Positions 1 through 6,685 of a stretch of DNA of 7,215 nt are shown one piece after another (positions within the stretch are counted from its first letter, which is position 1; each line of letters begins with the position of its first letter). Origin of the DNA: DATFVJ01 sp035517695. GTDB taxonomy: Bacteria > Actinomycetota > Actinomycetes > Streptosporangiales > Streptosporangiaceae. The stretch lies in contig DATIYI010000144.1 in the NCBI GenBank assembly GCA_035517695.1, positions 1 to 7,215 on the forward strand. Reading direction: 5' to 3'. The notes beneath the pieces are model-generated. The model saw only the letters and a program-made list of their open reading frames with translations. It did no database searches and was not told the DNA's origin. Position numbers and translations under genes: made by a program.

Positions 1-105
1 TCCGCCACCGCCCACGGGCTCACCGCCCTGGACGCCGTCAGTGCCGCCCTAGCCGGCAAACCCTGGCTCCCGCCGCTCCCCGCCGGCGACCTGCTCGCAG
101 CATAA
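1..105 (+). CDS. 3' end of a probable IS66-type transposase (partial)
   Basis: Frame 1 is open from the window edge to a TAA at 103-105 and gives 34 residues, including AHGLTALDAVSAALAGKPWL and then PPLPAGDLLAA. The pattern (H/Q)G-x-x-x-L-x-A-(h)-x-x-A-(h)-x-G-x-PW-x-P, ending a few residues before the stop, resembles the C-terminal tail of actinobacterial IS66-family transposases; this assignment is from memory of the family. The catalytic domain lies outside the window, so function cannot be confirmed. The gene ends 105 bases before the first usable start of cphA, whose 5' end is missing. That is consistent with an insertion element having landed in or deleted the cphA 5' region. It could instead be the end of an unrelated gene. 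Confidence 0.45.
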   Translation, partial: SATAHGLTALDAVSAALAGKPWLPPLPAGDLLAA

Positions 106-134
106 AAACCCACAGGTGGCAGACACCCCTGAAT

Positions 135-209
135 GGACACCTCGAGTTCCTCCCTGGGCTCGCAGAACACCACTGCGCGGCGGCGCGGCCTGGCGGCCTG
201 ATCGACAAG
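135..209 (+). other. In-frame cphA-homologous codons upstream of the first usable start
   Basis: The cphA reading frame stays open upstream of the ATG at 210. The codons from about 135 read NGHLEFLPGLAEHHCA, then AARPGGLIDK, directly before MTRGTYFGHVIEHV. This matches the part of the cyanophycin synthetase N-domain that reads roughly L-x-x-LPSLEEHFCSPG-x-RGGF before the EGT-x-x-GHIVEHV block. No ATG, GTG or TTG occurs in this frame between 3 and 207; the only near-starts are CTG at 63, 129 and 198. The stretch is therefore a remnant of a longer ancestral gene, or it is translated from a non-canonical start. The roughly 45 residues that should precede it are not found in any of the three forward frames. 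Confidence 0.75.
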
Positions 210-2642
210 ATGACCCGCGGGACGTACTTCGGGCATGTCATCGAGCACGTGATCCTCGAGCTATCGCACCTGATCGGCCGCGACGTTTACTTTGGCCGCA
301 CTCTTTGGGCGGGCGTGCCGGGATGGTTCAATCTGATCGTTGAATGCCCAGATGATGAATGGGTCAAGGATCCGGTGGTTGAGCAGCTGCTGGCGCTGGC
401 GCTGCGCCTCGTCAGCGAGACAGTCGAAGGCCACACCCCGGATCTGGGCGCCGAGCTGCCGCGTATCGCCGCCCTGTATGAGCAGTCACGACTGGGCGTG
501 AGCGCGGCCGAGCTGGCCCGCGCGGCCCGAGAGCGGGACATCCCGGTACGCCGGCTGTCCGACGTCGGGCTGTTGCAGCTGGGCTACGGCTGCCGCCGTC
601 GGCTGGTGTGGGCGGCTACCACCGAGCAGACCTCGGCCATCGGCGTGGACATTGCCTCCGACAAGGACGTCACCAAGCAACTGCTCGCCTCGGCAGGGAT
701 CCCCGTGCCCGAGGGGATCGTGGTGCACAGCGCCGAGGAGGCGGTCGATGCCTTCGGCTACCTGGGCGCGCCCGTCGTGGTTAAGCCGGTGTCAGGCCAT
801 CACGGGCGCAACGTCTTCGTCGCGTCCGCCGCCGGGGACGTCATCGCCGGCTACCGCGCGGCCGGGGCCAACGGTGGGCTGGTCCTGGTCGAGTCATATC
901 TCGCCGGGAGTGACTACCGCGTCTTGCTAGTCGGGGGCCGCGTCGTGGCCGCCGCCGAGCTGTTCCCCGCCCAGGTGACCGGTGACGGAGTCAGCGAGAT
1001 CGCCGCCTTGGTCGACCAGGTCAACGCCGACCCGCGGCGGGGGATCGGACATGACCGCCCCCTCACCAGGATCGTTCTGGACGACACCTCGATAGCCCAT
1101 CTGGCCTGCCAGGGCCTGGCACCGGCGTCTGTGCCAGCGCTGGGACAGATCGTCACATTCCGCCGCAACGCCAACCTCTCCACCGGTGGGACCAGCAAAG
1201 ACGTCACCGACTCGGTGCACCCGGCCGTGGCCCGGATGTGCCGCCGCGCGGCTGCTGTCACCGGGCTGGACATATGCGGGATCGACTTGCGGCTGTCAGA
1301 CATCAGCGAGCCGCTGGCCGCCGGGCACGCATCTGGTGGCGTACTTGAGATCAACGCCTCACCGGGCCTGCGGATGCACCTGCACCCCAGCGAGGGCAGC
1401 CCGCGCGACGTGGCCGACGACATCGTCGGCCAGCTCTACCCGCCCGGCGCGTCCGCCCGAGTGCCGATCGTGTCGGTGACCGGGACCAACGGGAAAACCA
1501 CCACCGTCCGGCTCATTGCGCGCATCCTGAGCCGCGCCGGTCTTCACGTCGGGATGACATCGACCGACGGCGTCTACATCGGCGGCGACCTTATCCACGC
1601 GGCCGACGCATCCGGCCCGAAGTCCGCCGACATAGTCCTCGGCGACCCCGCCGTGCAGGCCGCCGTGCTGGAGACCGCCCGCGGCGGGATCGTGCGCCGC
1701 GGCCTGGGCTACGACCGGGCCGACGTCGCCGTGGTCACCAACATCTCCAACGATCACCTGGGCACCGACGGCATCGACACCCTGGACGACTTGGTCAACG
1801 TTAAGTCACTCGTCGCCGAGCAAATCACCTACCGCGGCCACCTCGTGCTCAACGCCGACGACCCTCACGCCGCAGGGCTGGCCCGGCGACCCGCCGTCCG
1901 TGACCGCGACCCGGTGGTCCGCTATTTCAGCCTCTCCGCGGCCAACCAGGTCGTGACCCGGCACGTCCGCCGCGACGGCGTCGCCTACGTGCTCGACAAG
2001 GGCTGGCTGGTCGAGGTGCAGGGTGTCCGCCGCACTCCGCTTGTTCGCGTGCACGACGTGCCGGAGTCCTGGGACGGACACGCGGAGTTTATGGTCGCCA
2101 ACGTTTTGGCAGCCGTCGCCGCCGCTCGCGCGCTCGGCACACAGGTCGAGGACCTCGGCGGCGCCCTCGCGTCTTCCGAACCCCGCAGCGACAACCCCGG
2201 CCGCGTCAACATCTTCCGCGTCGGTGAAGTCCCAGTGGTGCTCGACTACGCGCACAACCCGGCCGCGCTGTCGGCCGTCGGCAGCTTCGTGCGGCAGCAT
2301 TGGGGCCGGGAGAGCGTCGCCGTGCTCACCCTGCCCGGGGACCGGACCAACGCCCTCGTGGTCGAGAGCGCCCATTCCGTGGGGCGTCACTTCGACCGTG
2401 TGGTCGTCTACGAAGACGTTGACCTGCGTGGCCGCGAGCCGGGCGAGATGACCAAGCTGATCAGCTCGGCACTGACCGAAGTCCGGCCGGGCATTCGCTG
2501 GGAGCCCGCCGCCGACCTGGACGAGGCGGTCACGATCGGCACGGCCCTGGCGGCGCCCAGCGACCCCGTCCTGCTCGTCTACGAGAAGATGGGGCCGGTC
2601 CTCTCGGTGCTCGACCGCCTCCGCGCCCGTGTTCCGGCGTAG
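210..2642 (+). CDS. cphA: Cyanophycin synthetase, 5'-truncated
   Basis: Cytosolic, ATP-dependent, non-ribosomal enzyme that extends cyanophycin by adding Asp to the backbone and Arg to the Asp side chain. Read from ATG 210 it is 810 residues; typical CphA has about 870-900. Domains in order: the end of the N-domain with GHVIEHVILEL (residues 8-18); an ATP-grasp domain with SDKDVTKQLL (150-159), VVVKP with Lys192, ESYLAGSDYRVL and the metal/ATP-binding EINASPG (about 380-386); and a Mur-ligase-like domain with P-loop TGTNGKTTT (424-432), LETARGGI (Glu488) and SNDHLG. The C-terminal lobe has NADDPHA, LDYAHNP and VYEKMGPVL. Both ATP-using domains look intact. No clear ribosome binding site precedes 210, and homology continues upstream, so the start is the first possible one rather than a proven one. 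The stop overlaps the ABC gene by 14 bases. CphA2-type specificity is not excluded. Confidence 0.93.
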   Translation: MTRGTYFGHVIEHVILELSHLIGRDVYFGRTLWAGVPGWFNLIVECPDDEWVKDPVVEQLLALALRLVSETVEGHTPDLGAELPRIAALYEQSRLGVSAAELARAARERDIPVRRLSDVGLLQLGYGCRRRLVWAATTEQTSAIGVDIASDKDVTKQLLASAGIPVPEGIVVHSAEEAVDAFGYLGAPVVVKPVSGHHGRNVFVASAAGDVIAGYRAAGANGGLVLVESYLAGSDYRVLLVGGRVVAAAELFPAQVTGDGVSEIAALVDQVNADPRRGIGHDRPLTRIVLDDTSIAHLACQGLAPASVPALGQIVTFRRNANLSTGGTSKDVTDSVHPAVARMCRRAAAVTGLDICGIDLRLSDISEPLAAGHASGGVLEINASPGLRMHLHPSEGSPRDVADDIVGQLYPPGASARVPIVSVTGTNGKTTTVRLIARILSRAGLHVGMTSTDGVYIGGDLIHAADASGPKSADIVLGDPAVQAAVLETARGGIVRRGLGYDRADVAVVTNISNDHLGTDGIDTLDDLVNVKSLVAEQITYRGHLVLNADDPHAAGLARRPAVRDRDPVVRYFSLSAANQVVTRHVRRDGVAYVLDKGWLVEVQGVRRTPLVRVHDVPESWDGHAEFMVANVLAAVAAARALGTQVEDLGGALASSEPRSDNPGRVNIFRVGEVPVVLDYAHNPAALSAVGSFVRQHWGRESVAVLTLPGDRTNALVVESAHSVGRHFDRVVVYEDVDLRGREPGEMTKLISSALTEVRPGIRWEPAADLDEAVTIGTALAAPSDPVLLVYEKMGPVLSVLDRLRARVPA

Positions 2643-4305
2643 CGCACGGCGGCGGGCCACGGTGCCGACTCCGGCGGCGGGCCAGCGGTCGGTGCCGGGG
2701 GACAACGAGCTGGTCGACCGCGCCTGGGAGATCCATGACGCCGACCTCGCGGCCGAGCGTCGCTTTTCGGGCATGAGGCGTCGGCTACCATCGCTCATCG
2801 CCCAGGTGGCGAGGCTCGCCTGGGGGGCCAGTCGTCTCGACTGCGCCGTGACTGTCGGTTGTGATCTCGTTGCCGGGCTGCTGACCGCGTTCGGGCTGCT
2901 GGCTACCACCCATGTCCTGACCGCCTTGCTCGAGGAAGGTCCGACGCCGTCACGCGTGCTGGCGGCGCTGCCGGCGCTGCTTTTCATCCTTGCCGTCACG
3001 GTCGTGCGGATGACGCTGAATCTGGCGGCCGGGTGGACCGAGAACCGGCTCATACCTCAGGTCACCCGCCTTGTGGAAAGGCGGCTGTTGGCGGCGACCA
3101 CGCAGGTGGACCTGGCGGCCTTCGACACCCCGGGCTTCTACGATTCCCTTCAGCGAGCGCGTGACCGGGGAATCTCAGAGGCTCCCCAGGTTGTGCAGCT
3201 CGCCGTCAGCATCCTTGTCGGGGCCGCCCGCCTGGCTGCGTCCGTCAGTGTGCTGTGGGTCCTGTCACCGGTCCTGCTGCCCCTGTTGCTTGTCGCGGCG
3301 GTGCCCGACGGCTGGGCAGCGGTGCGCATCGCCAAGATGCGCTACCTCACCAGTTACGAGCTCGCGGTGACCAGACGGCGCAAATGGATCCTGGCTGACC
3401 TGATGGCTGACCGGCACGCCTCAGCCGAGGTGCGGTCGTTCAACATGCGCGGCTTCCTGCTGCGCTCTTACGACGTGCTCGCCTCGTTCGAGCGTGGTGT
3501 CCGCCTCCGGGTGGCGCGCCGCCAGTCGCTGGTGACCTTGGCCGGCGACGTGGCGGGAGGGGTCGCGCTCGGTCTCGTCTACCTGGCCTTGGGGCTGCTA
3601 CTCAGCAAGGGCTGGATCGGGCTGCCCGTGGCCGGCACGGCGGTGCTGGCGATCAGGTCGGGGTCATCGTCGCTCTACCAGCTGACCGTCGCCGTCAATC
3701 AGTGCTACGAGTCCGGCCTCTACTTCAGTGACTATCTCGACTTCTGCCAGGAGGCCGAGCGCAATGTCCCACGTGCGGGACCCCTGCCTGCCCCGCACAG
3801 CTTCTCGACGATCACGGCCTCCCACGTCACGTTTACCTACCCGGGCTGTTCCCGCGCCGCGTTGACGGACGCGTCCATCGAGATCCACCGGGGGGAGGTT
3901 GTCGCCTTGGTCGGCGAGAACGGATCGGGGAAGAGCACACTCGCAAAGCTGCTCGCCGGCCTGTACGAGCCGACCCGCGGCGATGTCAGATGGGATAAGC
4001 AGTCATTGGCCGACGTTGACCGCGAGGAGCTGCGCGAGCGCATCGCGGTGATCTTGCAGGACTACACGCGGTGGCCGATGACGGCCCTGGAAAAACATCA
4101 CGATGGGGCGCCCCACAGACGAGCGGTTGCTGGCCATGGCCGCCGCCGCTGCCGGCGCCGGCCGCGTCATCGAAACGCTACCCGAGGGCTACGACACCCA
4201 CCTGGACCGGCGGTTTCGTGGTGGCACAGAGCTGTCCGGCGGGCAGTGGCAGCGTGTCGCGATCGCGCGGGGCTTCTACAGGGACGCTGCTCTGCTCATC
4301 TGTGA
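2629..4305 (+). CDS. ABC exporter, membrane domain plus first half of ATPase (frameshifted)
   Basis: Half-size ABC exporter with an N-terminal membrane domain and a C-terminal ATPase. About six hydrophobic segments lie near residues 70-100, 109-135, 188-210, 211-228, 301-327 and 331-345, with the exporter-type coupling stretch AFDTPGFYDSLQRARDRG at about 164-181. The ATPase has Walker A GENGSGKST (429-437, Lys435) and Q-loop VILQDY (474-479). After about residue 488 the frame is wrong: the tail to 4305 is an arginine-rich shadow of the true continuation. The rest of the ATPase is in the next frame, so the original protein would be about 640 residues ending at 4552. The GTG at 2629 overlaps the cphA stop, suggesting translational coupling; GTG 2662 and 2692 are alternative starts. 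The style resembles exporters found beside peptide natural-product genes. The substrate is unknown. Confidence 0.85.
   Translation: MFRRSARRRATVPTPAAGQRSVPGDNELVDRAWEIHDADLAAERRFSGMRRRLPSLIAQVARLAWGASRLDCAVTVGCDLVAGLLTAFGLLATTHVLTALLEEGPTPSRVLAALPALLFILAVTVVRMTLNLAAGWTENRLIPQVTRLVERRLLAATTQVDLAAFDTPGFYDSLQRARDRGISEAPQVVQLAVSILVGAARLAASVSVLWVLSPVLLPLLLVAAVPDGWAAVRIAKMRYLTSYELAVTRRRKWILADLMADRHASAEVRSFNMRGFLLRSYDVLASFERGVRLRVARRQSLVTLAGDVAGGVALGLVYLALGLLLSKGWIGLPVAGTAVLAIRSGSSSLYQLTVAVNQCYESGLYFSDYLDFCQEAERNVPRAGPLPAPHSFSTITASHVTFTYPGCSRAALTDASIEIHRGEVVALVGENGSGKSTLAKLLAGLYEPTRGDVRWDKQSLADVDREELRERIAVILQDYTRWPMTALEKHHDGAPHRRAVAGHGRRRCRRRPRHRNATRGLRHPPGPAVSWWHRAVRRAVAACRDRAGLLQGRCSAHL
4091..4095 (+). 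other. A5 run carrying a +1-base frameshift in the ABC gene
   Basis: As written the codons are CTG GAA AAA CAT CAC. Removing one A gives CTG GAA AAC ATC ACG ATG GGG CGC, which reads LENITMGR, the expected sequence after the ABC Q-loop (TALENITMG). The break therefore lies at this homopolymer and is a single extra base. It may be a sequencing indel, a real inactivating mutation or a site of slippage. Confidence 0.88.
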
Positions 4306-4552
4306 CGAGCCGACGGCGGCCCTCGACGCGCGCTCCGAACACGCATTGTTCGAGATGATACGTGCGCACGCCGACGGGCGCACCGTGCTGCTCATCACCC
4401 ACCGGCTAGCGAGCATCCGCCACGCCGACCGCATCTACGTGCTCGACCGCGGGCGAATCGTGGAACAGGGGGGTCACGATCAGCTCCTTGCCCACGGCGG
4501 CTTGTACGCTGACCTTTACACCCTGCAAGCGTCGGCGTACGACCGCGTGTGA
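4103..4552 (+). CDS. ABC exporter, second half of ATPase domain (downstream of frameshift)
   Basis: This 149-residue open frame is the C-terminal half of the ABC ATPase begun in the preceding gene. True homology begins a few codons earlier, at about 4092. It contains the signature LSGGQWQRVAIARG (from residue 44), Walker B ALLICDE (63-69, catalytic Glu69), the D-loop AALD and the H-loop LLITHR (His100), followed by the usual VLDRGRIVEQGGHDQLL ending. Every motif is intact and codon use matches the upstream half, so the break is recent or artefactual. The ATG at 4103 is an internal Met of TMGRP, has no evident ribosome binding site and is unlikely to be a real start. Alone, this piece lacks Walker A and could not bind ATP normally. 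Confidence 0.85.
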   Translation: MGRPTDERLLAMAAAAAGAGRVIETLPEGYDTHLDRRFRGGTELSGGQWQRVAIARGFYRDAALLICDEPTAALDARSEHALFEMIRAHADGRTVLLITHRLASIRHADRIYVLDRGRIVEQGGHDQLLAHGGLYADLYTLQASAYDRV

Positions 4553-4849
4553 GCAGGCTGCCCCGGCTTTGCCGCCGTGCTTCGACAGGATCGGCGCCTG
4601 ATAGTCTCTCACATTTGCTCGAATCGTCTGCGCCTCACGGCACGTGGATCGAGGTCTATCTGGTGATGACACGCGGGTCGGAGAAACGGGTTCCGCACTG
4701 GCAATGCAAGCGCCAGGCGCGCCTCAACAAGACTCGCCCGGAGGGCCTGTGCAGATCGGGTGCCAAATCTGGTTCCACCCATGCCGGCCAGCTGCCGGAG
4801 CCACCGGAACGTAATCCGGCCATCGGTGCCTATCCGAGACGATTTCCGG
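4553..4849. other. Convergent intergenic gap, no gene seen
   Basis: The gap lies between the end of the ABC gene and the end of cphB, which face each other. Long open frames cross it on both strands, but they give arginine-, serine- and proline-rich translations without recognisable motifs. Only weak short stems are present, for example CCGGC/GCCGG at 4784-4798, with no T-tract. I see no convincing terminator, although one is expected here. Confidence 0.5.
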
Positions 4850-5707
4850 TCACGACGGATCCGGCAACCCGTCGTACCTGTGCACGGCAGGATCTTGAGC
4901 GGTTCTGGAGGTGGACGCCCTCCTCCGCCGGTGCATATCGAAGGCATCCCCCGCATACAGCCGGTGAAGGCGTATGTCAAAGCTCGCTCGGTCGTCCCGT
5001 CCGAGAGCCGCACAGTTGGCCGCCGTCGCACCGGCGTCGACCGCCGTGGCAGCGCCGCGACCGAGCACGTCAAATCGTCCAGCACTGGCGAGTATGGCGG
5101 TATCCTCGTCGATGCCCACACCGAGGTGTGAGGGTTGCCGCGCGACGGCCTCGAGCAGGCGCGGGAGCCGCCCCCGCTCGGCGAAGTGCATGTCAATAAT
5201 GACCTCGGGCAAAAGACTTAGTCCCGGTCCTGTGCGCACTCGCTCACAGGCCGCGTCATTGTCGGCGGCGCGGCAACCGCCGCCCAAAATCATCGTTGCT
5301 CCCATCACGGTCGCGCCCGCACTCGTCCCCGCGATCACTAATTTGTTGCCTGCTAGCCGATTGCGGAGCAAGCGGTTAGCAGGCGATCCCACTAGCACCC
5401 GGAGGCGGGACTGGTCTCCTCCACTGAAGAAGACTCCGGTGGCCCAGGCCAGCGCGGCGAGGGCCCGCTCGTCGTAAGCATCCTCTTGGCTGCCCAGTCG
5501 CAGCTCGCGGAATTCGGGGACGCCAAATCGGCGAAATGCGGCCGAATATTCTGCGAAGGACCTGCCAGGAATTCCTGAGGCTGCCGTGATGAGCACGATC
5601 CGTGCAGAGGCACCACCTGACAGCTCGGCAAAGGTCCGCACGAGTTTGGAACCGCGCAGCCGATCCTCAGCACCACCTATGGCGAGGATGCGCCCACAGC
5701 ATGCCAT
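4850..5707 (-). CDS. cphB: Cyanophycinase (peptidase family S51)
   Basis: Serine exopeptidase that degrades cyanophycin to beta-Asp-Arg dipeptides in the cytosol. From the ATG at 5707 it is 285 residues; the Synechocystis enzyme is about 271. Motifs in order: ILAIGGAEDRL (7-17), FFSGGDQSRL (93-102, Gln99), nucleophile elbow AGTSAGATVMG (Ser129), PEVIIDMHFAERGRLPRL (167-184: Asp172, His174, Arg178, Arg180, Arg183) and GVGIDEDTA (Glu201). Ser, His and Glu form the family's catalytic triad, and the spacing closely follows the cyanobacterial enzyme. The family's usual DQHF is DMHF here. There is no signal peptide, so this is the intracellular form. The frame is open up to an ATG at 5887, but homology begins just after Met 5707 and a promoter sits directly in front of it. 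The gene is convergent with cphA and the ABC gene. Confidence 0.94.
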   Translation of the reverse strand: MACCGRILAIGGAEDRLRGSKLVRTFAELSGGASARIVLITAASGIPGRSFAEYSAAFRRFGVPEFRELRLGSQEDAYDERALAALAWATGVFFSGGDQSRLRVLVGSPANRLLRNRLAGNKLVIAGTSAGATVMGATMILGGGCRAADNDAACERVRTGPGLSLLPEVIIDMHFAERGRLPRLLEAVARQPSHLGVGIDEDTAILASAGRFDVLGRGAATAVDAGATAANCAALGRDDRASFDIRLHRLYAGDAFDMHRRRRASTSRTAQDPAVHRYDGLPDPS

Positions 5708-5714
5708 CCCATGC

Positions 5715-5745
5715 ACTATACACGTCTGTCCGATTGGCATGTCAT
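5715..5745 (-). promoter_or_regulatory. Probable cphB promoter giving a leaderless mRNA
   Basis: On the minus strand, TATAGT (5720-5715) fits the actinobacterial -10 pattern TANNNT. ATGACA (5745-5740) matches the -35 TTGACA in five of six bases; the spacer is 19 bases, slightly long. Seven bases separate the -10 box from the ATG at 5707, so transcription would start at or next to the start codon. That fits the absence of a Shine-Dalgarno sequence and supports the 5707 start. Motif inspection only. Confidence 0.5.
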
Positions 5746-5811
5746 GCCCCGCAGGGTGGCATGATGCCCTGTCGACCTTTACACCGATCCGCAGCATCGC
5801 AAAGCAATCTG

Positions 5812-5832
5812 GCACCGTGCACCGTGCACCGT
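5812..5832. repeat. Three tandem copies of the 7-mer GCACCGT
   Basis: GCACCGT occurs three times end to end and is followed by GTGC. Copies overlap GTGCAC palindromes. The array lies about 105-125 bases upstream of the cphB start. It could be a simple slippage repeat or an iterated protein-binding site. Confidence 0.8.
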
Positions 5833-5959
5833 GTGCTTTTGCGAGATGACCGGCATGCTGAAGGTGCCGGGGATTCCCGCCTGGCATAGGCCCCCGGTTT
5901 GGATCGCGGCCGCCCTCGATGCGTCACATCCGCCGCCGTCCGGGGAGGCCGTCCATCCC

Positions 5960-5990
5960 GGGGGGTGGGCCGGGGGTGGGCCGGGGTGGG
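5960..5990 (+). repeat. G-rich tandem repeat, potential G-quadruplex
   Basis: The plus strand carries three near-copies of G(4-6)-T-GGG separated by CC. This gives six runs of three or more G in 31 bases with loops of one or two bases, which satisfies the usual G-quadruplex pattern. It lies about 250 bases upstream of cphB, on the strand opposite its coding sequence. Confidence 0.75.
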
Positions 5991-6557
5991 CCCGGCCTGG
6001 TGGCGCCCGATGGTTGCAAAGGGTCCACTGCCATCGTCGCCGCGGGGCCCGCGTTCAGTGGCCCTGAGCATCTCGCTCGCATTTGCTGCTCGGCTACACG
6101 AAGCGTGAGCCGAAGTGGCTGGCTGCGCCGATCTACCGCCGAATTTGATCGCGCGGATGCTGGTCGGTTGATTGAATTGCGAGCGGACCGAATCCGTGAG
6201 TGGCCGTTGTGGCAACCACAATTGGTTCAGCTATGAGATCACAGCGGAAAGTCCCCGGCGATGCTGGCGTCATGCGGTTCGGCATCCCTCATCGGCCGTG
6301 GCGGCCGGGTTGGTGCAACTCGGAACTGGCCTGCGGTCTCTACCTGCCAGTCATGCCGGCAGCATTCGTGTGCTTGGCCTTGACCTGCTGGTAGATGGCG
6401 GTGTTCTGCATGATGTGCTCGGTGTTTAGCTGACAGGCGAGCTGCCGGCGCGGCTCAGGGTGCGGCTATCTGTCACCGCGCTGGGAGCGCCTGCCTGTCC
6501 CGGCGCCGAAGCGCGTTCCCCCTGGCAGGCAGCGGGTACACGGCGCCGCGCCGAACT

Positions 6558-6577
6558 GACGCCGGGTGTCCGGCGTC
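6558..6577. terminator. Perfect GC-rich hairpin, possible terminator
   Basis: GACGCCGG (6558-6565) and CCGGCGTC (6570-6577) pair perfectly around a GTGT loop, giving an 8-bp stem that is nearly all G-C. No T-tract follows, so it is not a classical intrinsic terminator; U-less hairpins are often proposed in actinobacteria. It could instead belong to the recombination-site structure just downstream. Confidence 0.35.
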
Positions 6578-6602
6578 GCTTGGCCGTCCCCGGCAACCGC
6601 CG

Positions 6603-6685
6603 ATTATGCCGACCTCACGACCACGGGCGTCCCCGCCAGCACGGGCTCGAGGCACCATGTCGGCATAATCCGGAGGTCGGCATAA
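6603..6685. repeat. Cluster of inverted and direct GTCGGCATAA repeats (possible recombinase site)
   Basis: TTATGCCGACCTC (6604-6616) is a perfect 13-bp inverted repeat of GAGGTCGGCATAA (6673-6685). A third copy, GTCGGCATAAT (6659-6669), also pairs perfectly with ATTATGCCGAC (6603-6613). The two direct copies of GTCGGCATAA (6659-6668 and 6676-6685) have a 17-base period. Inverted plus direct short copies beside a tyrosine recombinase fragment look like a recombinase-binding region or element end. The last copy supplies the TAA that closes the integrase frame upstream. Confidence 0.6.

Larger units (their letters stand above)
5708..6557. other. Long stretch upstream of cphB without a recognisable gene
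   Basis: Apart from the cphB promoter and the repeats listed separately, I see no convincing gene here. The open frames on both strands (for example 5742-6221 minus and 5919-6236 plus) give biased Arg/Pro/Ala translations without known motifs. One short minus-strand frame (6411-6340) has unusually gene-like codons and may be debris of a lost gene. The composition and lack of intact frames suggest degraded accessory DNA. Confidence 0.5.

Noticed and set aside
116..343. GTG-started 75-residue frame at the 5' end of cphA
   Set aside because: It is in a different frame from the cphA homology and its translation is an Arg/Pro-rich shadow; it does not supply the missing N-terminus.
1806..3053. 415-residue minus-strand open frame across the cphA/ABC junction
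   Set aside because: It lies opposite two genes with clear motifs, has no recognisable domain, and is a typical antisense shadow in high-GC DNA.
4089..4097. Programmed -1 ribosomal frameshifting at the A-run
   Set aside because: Restoring the protein needs a +1 shift, and the run has only five A's without a proper X-XXY-YYZ heptamer in the zero frame.
4609..5196. 195-residue minus-strand frame overlapping the end of cphB
   Set aside because: It overlaps cphB in another frame, is biased to Arg/Pro/Ser and has no motif.
5708..5887. 60-residue N-terminal extension of cphB to an ATG at 5887
   Set aside because: The extension has no similarity to cyanophycinases and no signal peptide, and it contains the 7-bp tandem repeat and the probable promoter. 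The family's usual start matches 5707.
5742..6221. 159-residue minus-strand frame upstream of cphB
   Set aside because: It runs through the G-rich repeat and the cphB upstream region, with low-complexity composition and no known motif.
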